A stretch of 14,444 nucleotides of DNA, from NCBI GenBank assembly GCA_958430865.1, contig CAUDNR010000201.1:10154-24597 (forward strand). Reading direction: 5' to 3'. The stretch's first letter is position 1. Every line of letters begins with the position of its first letter. The DNA is from Entrophospora sp. SA101. Its lineage: Eukaryota; Glomeromycota; Glomeromycetes; Entrophosporales; Entrophosporaceae. Of the stretch, positions 7,569-14,444 are shown piece after piece. Below the pieces are notes generated by a model that did not search any database, was not told the DNA's origin, and saw nothing but the letters and a program-made list of their open reading frames with translations. A program made the translations under genes and the position numbers.

Positions 7569-10097
7569 TTACTTTTCATCTGTTCCAGTTCCTTGCTTGT
7601 CATTTACGTATTCATTAGTATCTTCAGCATCTTCATTATCTTCATCATAATCTTCATCATCATCTTCTTCTTCATCTCCTTCTTCATATTCTTCATATTC
7701 TTCTTCCTCCTCCTCCTCCTCCTCCTCTTCTTCTCCCTTTTCATTATTAGTTATTTTTTTATAATTTTCTTTTAATTTTAATAAAATAGGATCATATCTT
7801 CTTTTCAAAGTACTTAAAACAAGATCAGGTGATTGAACCAAAAGTTGTGGTGATTCTACTTTTGATTTGGGGGTTGTTTCTGATTCTTCTTGTTTATTAT
7901 TGACGGTTTTACTACTAGGAGTAGTGCTATCAACCACTTTACTTTTTTCTTTATTTCTACTAATGATTAAATTTCTTACTTTTTTACCAAATTCTAAAAC
8001 TTGTCTACTCAATTCTTTTATTTTCTCATTCGATGAATTTATTTTATCTTCAATAATAACCTTATCGTTAGTATTAATTTTTGAAGATATTTTTTGAAAT
8101 TTTTGATCGACCTCTACTGAAGCTGTATTGATCTCTTGTTGAACAAAATTAGTCAATTCATCGTCAACGTATTTCTTGTTATTAGCCTTCACTGTTTCAA
8201 AAATCTTTGACTTTGTTTGTTCAATTTGTGTTGATTTGTCATTACGAAATTGGTCATCAGATTCATTTAATTTACTATTAAAAGCCTTTAATGGTAATGA
8301 TATGCCTACAATTGTTTCACGTCCTCTCTCGTTAACATTTTTAAGAATTTGTTTGATTTTCTCATTGAAGTCGGTACTTTCCTTATCATCTTGAACACTT
8401 TCAATTTTGGAGGTTTGATCATCACAAAATGTTTTGTATGTTGAAACCTTTGAGTCGATGTCATTTTCACCTTCAGTTTTTAATTTGATTGAATTATTCT
8501 CGTAATTTTTAAGTAGTGTTGCAAGGTTTTGTTTAAGAATAGGTAACAGATTTTTGGTTGTTTCGTGAATAGATTTTTTAGTTGCAATGATTGCCGCTGC
8601 TTCAGCTTGTTCTGCTGTTTCTTTACGTTTCTTTTCGGCTTGTTCTGCTTCTTTACGTTTCTTTTCGGCTTGTTCTGCTTCTTTACGTTTCTTTTCAGCT
8701 TGTTCTGCTTCTTTACGTTTCTTTTCAGCTAGTTCTGCTGCTTCTTTACGTTTTTTTTCAGCTAGTTTTGCTGCTTCTTTACTTTTTCTTTCAGCTTCTT
8801 TGGCGGCAGCTTTTTCAGCAACTTTTTTATCGTCTGGATTAGTCAATTCAGCAAGTTGTTGTTTCATTTTTTCAATAAACTCTTTGACAACTTTGATTAC
8901 TTGTAATATATGAGGTTCGGCATGATCATGATAAGCAGGTATTATTACCTTATTAATTAAATATTTGGAATCTTCAACACGTTGATTAGCGAATGGGACC
9001 ATTTTATGATTATAAAAGTCAACGACTTTAACTTTTGATGCAATCAAACGTGGTTTGACTTCCGATCGATAAAAAGGTTGGACTTTTTTATTGTTGAAAC
9101 TTATTGACGATTCATAAGCCTTCAATACATAGTTTTGAACTTTGCTTATATAGATGGTTAACAGTTCTTGTGTTTTATAATAATATTTGTTGACATGTTC
9201 TTTTGCATGTTGATTATAAAGTGATCCGACTTTTACGAATGATTTTTGAAGAGTATCCTTGGTTGGTGAATAAACATTTTCTGTAGTCCAAACTTTAGTA
9301 TGTTCCAAGTATGGTCGAGATTTTTCTATATAGGTGTCAACATGAGGTTTTGCATGTAGTTCATAATGTGGATAAATTAGTTCATGAGCTTTATTAGTAT
9401 ACGTTACTGCATCAGCATTTAATCTAATGATACCGGGTTCAACGTAATGTTTAAACCAGTCGTTTTTTAAGATGTATTGAGATAAACCGTTGAAACAAAA
9501 CAATTCTCCCATCTCGGAGCATTCTTCACGTTTTTTCTCGTAACAACCAAATATTACACCAAAGATATATATTAGTAATATTTTTTTCCATGAGAAAAAG
9601 TTGACAAGAAAATTTGATTTTGATGATTTCTAAAAAAATTAAAAATATAAATGTTTGATGATAAGTATTAATTTTTGATGAGGGAAAAAAATCGAAAGAA
9701 ATGGAAATGTGAAAAACAATAATTACTTTTGATTTCACTTTCTTTGGAGTTTTTTTTGATGGCTAAATAAAAAGAAAAAAGAAATAAATTAGATTTAATT
9801 AATATTTAAAATGACTATTGAATAATTTATTACCTTTTCTATATTATCCGTATTGGTATTTGTATTAGTATTAGTATTGGTGTTGAATTTTTTTACTTTT
9901 CCATTGTTATTACTTTTAAAAGCGGAAGGCTCAATTTCTTTATCATGTTGCTTTTTACTATTATCTGAAGCAGTGGAATGTCCATTAACCAATGTTGTTT
10001 GTGATGCTTGAGAAGAAGGTGGGGTTGGTGGTGATTTATGAATTATATTGTCAGTGGAATTTAATTGTTGATTTTTTTTATTGGTTTTTTTACCCAT
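7569..10097 (-). CDS. Membrane-anchored helical/coiled-coil protein with acidic tail, 786 aa
   Basis: Three exons in phase 0: 10097-9834, 9762-9727 and 9629-7569, with GT-AG introns of 71 and 97 nt. Joining them adds 139 residues upstream of the long frame's first Met (9512). Residues 1-88 are Ser/Asn/Lys-rich with an NT dipeptide run; 89-116 are strongly basic; 117-130 (ILLIYIFGVIFGC plus Y) form the only membrane segment. Basic-before-hydrophobic order suggests the C-terminal part is luminal or extracellular. Residues about 160-350 are helical with Tyr/His-rich motifs recurring as HAKPHV (192-197), HAKEHV (241-246) and HAEPHI (336-341). Residues about 365-450 are a Lys/Glu/Ala coiled coil made of ten-residue repeats. 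Residues 450-665 are further helices, apolipoprotein-like in character. The tail from about 730 is Glu/Asp-rich, with twelve Glu in a row. No catalytic motif is seen. Function unknown; a scaffold or lipid- or calcium-binding role is conjecture. Confidence 0.82.
7620..7736 (+). repeat. Pyrimidine strand tract (TTC/TCC) encoding the acidic tail
   Basis: The plus strand is mostly TTC, TCC and TCA triplets, including a block of repeated TCC units near 7705-7725. Read on the minus strand these are GAA, GAG and GAT codons for the poly-Glu/Asp tail of the large gene. The near-pure polypurine/polypyrimidine strands could adopt triplex DNA and are prone to length change. Confidence 0.75.
8608..8796 (-). 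repeat. In-frame 30/33-bp minisatellite in the coiled-coil gene
   Basis: Six tandem units: 33 bp at 8608-8640, three almost identical 30-bp units at 8641-8670, 8671-8700 and 8701-8730, then 33-bp units at 8731-8763 and 8764-8796 that are more diverged. All lengths are multiples of three, so the frame is kept. Each 30-bp unit encodes a ten-residue module EKKRKEAEQA. The near-identical central copies suggest recent expansion, with older copies at the edges. Confidence 0.9.
9850..9887 (-). repeat. Six-base microsatellite encoding an Asn-Thr run
   Basis: Repeats of ATTNGT-type hexamers on the plus strand correspond to alternating Asn and Thr codons in exon 1 of the large gene (NTNTNT and so on). 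This is an in-frame hexanucleotide expansion in a disordered N-terminal segment. Confidence 0.75.
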
Positions 10098-10124
10098 TGT
10101 TGTTTTAAGTTAGTTTTTTTAAAG

Positions 10125-10147
10125 TTTAAGTTATAAAAAAACTTAAA
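10125..10147 (-). promoter_or_regulatory. 8-bp inverted repeat in the 5' region of the coiled-coil gene
   Basis: TTTAAGTT at 10125-10132 and AACTTAAA at 10140-10147 are perfect inverse complements with a seven-base spacer. They lie 28-50 bases upstream of the ATG at 10097. It could be a hairpin in the leader or a binding site for a dimeric regulator; in AT-rich DNA it may also be chance. Confidence 0.3.
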
Positions 10148-10225
10148 AAGTTTAATTTATAAATTAGCAAAGAAAAAAAAAAATTTTTTTTGTTAAAAAA
10201 GTAACTTTAATATAAGTTTTGATGG

Positions 10226-10576
10226 TTACACACCAGTTGTGTTCTCAACAGACCAAACAAATTTCAACACATCATCATCATTATCATTTATCACAATATA
10301 ATTTCGGGGATTAAAAATAAAAAATTTTATTTTGTCCACCCACCCACCGCCTTTATTCAATCCCTTAATTCCATTAGAGATGACGCCAAATATACTATTG
10401 GGACCTTTTCTTACCATCAAGAACATGGCTAGTTGCGATTTAAAAATTAAAGCACCCTTTTTGTTATTATTAGGAATCAAGTAAATTCTAAAAATTCTGA
10501 AATAAAATATATCATAATTATACGAACAAATAGTTTTCGTTAAGCAAGGCTCCCTGATGATAACAGTGATGATCAT
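10226..10576 (-). CDS. Uncertain reading frame, up to 116 aa
   Basis: Minus-strand frame of 116 codons, upstream of the coiled-coil gene and on the same strand. The first third (YFRIFRIYLIPNNN) looks like translated AT-rich DNA. From about residue 42 the composition is more protein-like (ALIFKSQLAMFLMVRKG, then GLNKGGGWVDKIKFF), ending in an Asp-rich patch and KFVWSVENTTGV. I recognise no family, and its start lies in weak sequence. It may be a terminal exon or a relic. Confidence 0.2.
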   Translation of the reverse strand: MIITVIIREPCLTKTICSYNYDIFYFRIFRIYLIPNNNKKGALIFKSQLAMFLMVRKGPNSIFGVISNGIKGLNKGGGWVDKIKFFIFNPRNYIVINDNDDDVLKFVWSVENTTGV

Positions 10577-11390
10577 GAATTATATCGAGTTATATCGAAT
10601 TATTCGTCGCTCACTCTATTCTAAAAGGATATTGGATATGGGATCAGCACGGGTTCCTTTTGTTATGCTTGATACGATAATTTGGCCAAAACTTTTCTTC
10701 CTCTAGAATTCAGGATGAAAAGATATCAAGTTGCTCTTTTGTAATGATGAATCGTTTTCATTTTAAATATTTGTCGAGTTTCTGGGGGAACAATGAAACC
10801 TTGCTAAATGCAAAATTTTTGGATGTGATAGATATGAATTGCCAAAGCCAACACCACAAACAATAGAATATTTTAATGTTTGATGATTTCTTTGCCATGT
10901 GATAAATGCAAAATAAAAATAATACTGTAGTCTGTCTGTCTGTCTCTTTTTACTCCTTCCTATTACTATTGATGAAAAAATTGATGTGAGAGAGATTAGG
11001 GAGAGAGACCTCGATAAAAAAATTAATGTAAAAAAGGTTTGTGATAGATCACGTTATCAGGGTACTTTGTGTAGTTGGTCACTAAAATCCAAATCCCTGA
11101 AATATTTTTTGACTATTATCGGAGATTTGAAATATAATTGCGACACTAACCGGTTATTAATAAAACCAATAAATTCCATTAGCATAAAAATAGACAAGTA
11201 GTGTAAATTTAATTAATAATAAATAATGGGAAAACCAAACAAAGTGTACATAATGTCGTACAATAAATTGCAAGGGTTCAAAATGACCAATGATAATAAT
11301 AACAATAATAATAATGTGAGGTCTGTTATTAAACACAATTGTTGTCTTCGTATGTTTTAGCACTTTTGTGCACCATCATGACAATCTTTA
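10577..11390. other. Intergenic stretch with a TCTG microsatellite
   Basis: No gene was recognised. A TCTG tetranucleotide run occupies 10931-10945, and a GAGAGA-rich stretch follows near 10988-11007. A frame at 10986-11201 (+) has no recognisable features and was not accepted. AAT/AAC trinucleotides cluster near 11293-11315. Confidence 0.4.
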
Positions 11391-11453
11391 CTATATTAAT
11401 TAAAAAATAATATTAATTAGATATTATTATGATTAATTTGTTAGTTAACTTAC

Positions 11454-11798
11454 CATGGAATTGTAGTTTTTTTATTTATAACAAAATTTGGTTGGTAATA
11501 AATATCATAATTCTTTGTAATGTTGTACAATTCACCTTTGACCCAACTTTTGTAGTTAGTTGGACCCTCGTTTAATGACCAACCATTATCTTTCAATCCC
11601 ATCAAATGTTTACTAACGTGTTTAACCAAATCTTTTTTTGTGGTTGGGAAGTGGTGATCTGTTGAATTCTCGGTGAACTTGAATGTCGGTATGATTAAAA
11701 CCTCGTTATTAGATAATAGATTGTTATATGATTTGATTATCTCGCGTGTATTTTTCATTGGCCAAACATCTTTTTCAAGAAAAAATACATAATCTGAT
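11454..11798 (-). pseudogene. GT49-type glycosyltransferase fragment, exon-like
   Basis: The frame reads SDYVFFLEKDVWPM, then EVLIIPTFKF, TTKKDLVKHVSKH, GPTNYKSWVKGELYNI, YDIYYQPNFVINKK and IPW, matching the order of conserved blocks in LARGE/B4GAT1-like GT49 enzymes (donor-metal motif, LvvPaFe, Pxxkkel, hGPTdYxxW, yepyfv, P). GT49 enzymes extend glycans in the Golgi lumen. Only about 115 residues of the domain are present. A strong donor (ATG|GTAAGT) follows the last matching codons at 11453-11452. A possible acceptor (TTTTTCTCAAG) precedes the first ones; an in-frame stop lies just upstream at 11824-11822. No N-terminal exons were found upstream, and a candidate next exon from 11390 stops after 11 codons. 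The usual DxD position reads EKD. I favour a relic or an isolated exon of a broken gene, though a spliced live gene is not excluded. Confidence 0.6.
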
Positions 11799-11829
11799 CT
11801 TGAGAAAAAGAATATTGTAATTTATGTTT

Positions 11830-13320
11830 TTGAATTAAGAAAGGCAATGTATATATATAGAGAAAAGACCAAAAGAATGTAACCAACAAGATACTCTGAT
11901 AGATTCTGTGAAGGTCGTATTAGTTTACAATTTACAGAGTCTTTTCACTATTTGGACATCTGGAAATAGCATATCAAATGCTCTCATCTTGCCAACTCTG
12001 ATGTTAGAAATGTATACTTTTTGAACAATTTGTAGATATAACAAAATTAATCGAAGGTAGATTTACACTGCTACATGGACACAAGGATAATAAAAAAGAA
12101 TTTCTTTATCAAAATCTTTAAATAATTCAAGTAATTTAGGAAAAGCATCTTGTTACTACGGTTGTAAAACAAAAACCAAATCAAAATCAACATTATAAAG
12201 CCTTTATCGATTATTATCAAGATAAAAATAACACTACAAATACTTGACAAAAATATTTACCTTCATAATTAATGAATTTTTTGCAGATTGTTGAATGGAC
12301 TATTCTTTAGCCTTTTACTACTTCATCAAATTTTATAAAATCAACACTGTAATAACCAAAATATTGATAAAATAACTAATTTAATAGAGCCCAGCACAAA
12401 GTCATAAACAAAGTAAGTCGACTATAGTGTGAGAGCTCTATCAAGGAATTTGGGCGCCAAATATTTAAATAAATAATTTAAAAACAAACTAGTAATGGTT
12501 ACAACTGAATTAAGAATACACCTATGTGAACTATATACTCCACGAAGGTTTATTTTCTTTTCTAAATTTGTTAATTTCAACTCTCTTTTACCATATACAG
12601 TGTAACTGAATTTTATGGAACGCGATTATCACGTAAATACCAACTTTAAAATGACACAAAAAATGCGTGTAAAGAAAGAAACGTTCAAAAGATCATAGAT
12701 CAAATTTACAGTATGAAAAAGATTGAGACAAAAGAAATCTGTTTGGTATGTTTTTTATAGAGATATTGTATTATGTTAAATTAATTGATTTGGAAACTGG
12801 TTTAATTAAAACTTTGTATTCGCTTTTTGGAATCAAGATCTTTTTCCTCCTCCCATTCTGTAAATAAATCATACATCATCTCAAATAGCAATATGTAGTT
12901 AAACTTTGCCACAATGGGTACATGTGACACATATAGAGAAAGTTCACTTAAAATACATTATGGCAAAATCATTAATTTTAAAATTCCGCTATAACATGAA
13001 ATTAATTATAGTCTGCCATAACAATGTTTGACTATACTTGCCTCATCATAACTAATGCTTATTTTGATTTTAATTTATCAGGATAAATTTATCAACACTA
13101 GAGAAATCTTTCTCTGCAACAAATTGATAGGATCTTTGAAATACAATCTATATTAATTTAATTCAAAATAAAATAAAATATTTGAATGATATAATAATTC
13201 GTCAATGGTGATGATGATGACACAAATTGATAAAGTATTTTAAAAAGAGCTTTTCTGTTTATTTAAATTTTTTCCTTTAAGAATTTAAAACCAAATAACT
13301 TTATATATCACATTACAAGA
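11830..13320. other. Long AT-rich stretch without recognised gene
   Basis: No supported gene in almost 1.5 kb. One coding-like run of about 35 codons lies on the plus strand near 12145-12247 (including NQNQHYKAFIDYYQDKNN) before a TGA. It matches no family I know and has no clear start. A 15-base near-palindrome at 12448-12462 is reported separately. The rest is simple AT-rich sequence with frequent stops on both strands. Confidence 0.4.
12448..12462. promoter_or_regulatory. E2F-like near-palindrome
   Basis: ATTTGGGCGCCAAAT has six-base inverted arms around a GCG centre. The minus strand contains TTTGGCGC, the classic E2F/DP consensus. It stands out in an AT-rich region, but no gene with a nearby start was found, so a regulatory role is only a possibility. 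Confidence 0.2.
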
Positions 13321-13326
13321 TCATAA

Positions 13327-13591
13327 AATGATGATAATAATTCTGGTAAACGTTATGGTGATGGTGATTGTAAGAGTAAAGGCAGAAGTGATGAATATAA
13401 TAAATGCGGCAACATTCCTTCAGCACCATCTTCATCAAAATTCAAAAATGAAAGATCATCAAGTCACTAAGAAATCTTCTGATAGTAGCAGTAATAAATC
13501 ATCATCATCAATAAATGCTACTGCTGAATTTGAATTGAATTCTTTTGTGACTATTGACACAACTATAGACTATGAAGTAATGTCATCATAG
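13327..13591 (+). pseudogene. Broken Ser-rich coding-like fragment in two frames
   Basis: Two frames share this stretch. In one (13327-13470) the codons read DDNNSGKRYGDGDC, KSKGRSDEYNKCGN and PSAPSSSKFKNERSSS before TAA. The other continues past that stop as KKSSDSSSNKSSSSIN, then ATAEFELNSF, ending at 13591. Both halves have protein-like composition and together suggest one Ser/Asn-rich linker split by a frameshift near 13460. No domain is recognised. AT-rich chance frames are the alternative. Confidence 0.3.
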
Positions 13592-13827
13592 CCTATATTT
13601 AAGAAAAATAAATGCATTGAAGAGTGTCTCTATAACCTAAATAATTTAAAGCATTTAAAAGAGAATGATGCAGAGGCTGGGGACCTGAAAAAAAGGCAAA
13701 TTTTTTAATATTATAATTTATATAATAATTCTCACAGTACATGATGGTATAGGCCAACTGCAAAAAATATCATGATGCATCTGTATTTCTGAACATCTTC
13801 TAAATGTCTTAAGTTCTTGCAGGATGT

Positions 13828-14035
13828 ATTTGATAGGTTCGATCTAGAGGAACTTTATACACCATCACCATTACTTAGATATCTTGAGCAAAGATGCATA
13901 TAAAGTAATAGAAAGCATTTAGTTTAAATATATAGATGATCCATTAGAAGAATATTTAAGAAATAATAAATTAGAAGATATAATGGATAAAAATAAATGA
14001 TTTATTAAGAGCATTAAGAAATATACAACATAATG
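13828..14035 (+). pseudogene. Degenerate protein-coding remnant
   Basis: Short in-frame runs with clear protein character are broken by stops and frameshifts: VFDRFDLEELYTPSPLLRYL, then after stops DPLEEYLRNNKLEDIMDKN, and in another frame DLLRALRNIQHNEWR before TGA. The order and spacing suggest one decayed gene. The LLRALRN run recalls the KEN domain of Ire1-type proteins, but that similarity is too short to name the family. Confidence 0.3.
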
Positions 14036-14167
14036 AATGGAGATGAATATTCAAAAATAAATCAATACTATAAAGTTTAAAGGTGAAATTACAATTTCTA
14101 ACATTCTAATAAATCATTGAAATGGTCCTAAACCTTTAAAAGCAAAATTGGTAAAAGTATTATTAAC

Positions 14168-14388
14168 TTATTCCTTCTCTTCAGTCTTTTCAATCTCATC
14201 ACTTACAATGACATCTTCATAAATTGTATTTTCCACTAATTAGAAAAAAAAAATATTTAAATAATAAATATGATAAGCAATAGTTAATCAATTAGTCATA
14301 TTTACTATTAGTAATAATATCAATTCTAGTAGATGGAATTCTAGGTTCATATACTGAAGTTCCATGACTACAGTGCGGATCATCTATA
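14168..14388 (-). CDS. 3' end of a gene running off the right edge (last two exons)
   Basis: Two minus-strand exons join in phase: 14388-14306 and 14235-14168, separated by a 70-nt GT-AG intron (GTAAAT...TAATTAG). The upstream exon gives 27 codons (IDDPHCSHGTSVYEP, RIPSTRIDIITN); the join makes an ATG codon, and the last exon encodes ENTIYEDVIVSDEIEKTEEKE before TAA, an acidic tail. The upstream exon is preceded by a possible acceptor (TTTTGAG) and an in-frame stop, so it needs at least one more exon, partly or wholly outside the window. No family is recognised. Intron phase match and a clean acidic terminus support a real gene. Confidence 0.5.
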
Positions 14389-14444
14389 CTCAAAAGTTAA
14401 AATTTTTGAAATATTATGTGATCCACACATCGGATTTTAAAAAA

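Noticed and set aside
8608..8796. CRISPR-like regular repeats
   Set aside because: Units are contiguous without unique spacers and encode an in-frame coiled coil in a eukaryotic gene; it is a minisatellite.
7593..8913. Several plus-strand open frames rich in Phe, Leu, Ser and Ile
   Set aside because: They are antisense shadows of exon 3 of the large minus-strand gene; their composition is the complement of Glu/Lys codons.
9526..9738. A 70-codon minus-strand frame starting in intron sequence
   Set aside because: It runs through intron 2 of the large gene in the wrong frame; the phase-0 three-exon model explains the region better.
10986..11201. A 71-codon plus-strand frame
   Set aside because: No domain, no splice partners and a composition typical of random AT-rich sequence.
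13931..14388. The 12-mer TATAGATGATCC at 13931-13942 and inverted at 14377-14388
   Set aside because: The match ends at 12 bases and the flanks do not align, so it is probably chance in AT-rich DNA.

Overview
The window looks like nuclear DNA of an early-diverging filamentous fungus, most likely an arbuscular-mycorrhizal Glomeromycotina species of the Rhizophagus type. This is inferred from the very AT-rich intergenic DNA, short GT-AG introns of about 70-260 nt, and the mix of families present: a BTB protein, an SDF2-type MIR protein, a GT49-like glycosyltransferase piece and a decayed Helitron/Pif1-type helicase. No ribosome-binding sites, operons or other bacterial organisation are seen. 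The assignment is not proven from sequence alone.

Layout. 1-880: AT-rich DNA with a GC-rich island (121-260) and a short direct repeat. 925-1860 (-): pseudogene of a Helitron-type Pif1 helicase whose ATPase core has been deleted. 2416-3276 (+): intact single-exon BTB-domain gene. 3350-5800: no certain gene, only short orphan reading frames at 4333-4735 (-) and 4998-5240 (+). 5816-7089 (+): complete five-exon gene, rebuilt here from splice sites and phase, for a 214-residue SDF2-like secretory-pathway protein with a signal peptide and three MIR repeats. 7090-7568: AT-rich convergent terminator region. 7569-10097 (-): three-exon gene for a 786-residue protein with a basic N-terminus, one membrane segment, a helical region with HAxPH-type motifs, a Lys/Glu coiled coil built from a 30/33-bp minisatellite, and a long acidic tail. 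10226-10576 (-): uncertain frame. 11454-11798 (-): one exon-like piece of a GT49-type glycosyltransferase. 11830-14110: mostly non-coding with short broken coding-like stretches. 14168-14388 (-): last two exons of a gene that runs off the right edge.

The SDF2-like gene and the large coiled-coil gene are convergent, tail to tail with 479 bp between stop codons, and both products are predicted to enter the secretory pathway. A functional link is conjecture. The large membrane-anchored protein is the least familiar and most interesting gene. The flanks (helicase relic, GC island, broken frames at 13.3-14.1 kb) look like repeat-rich accessory sequence.
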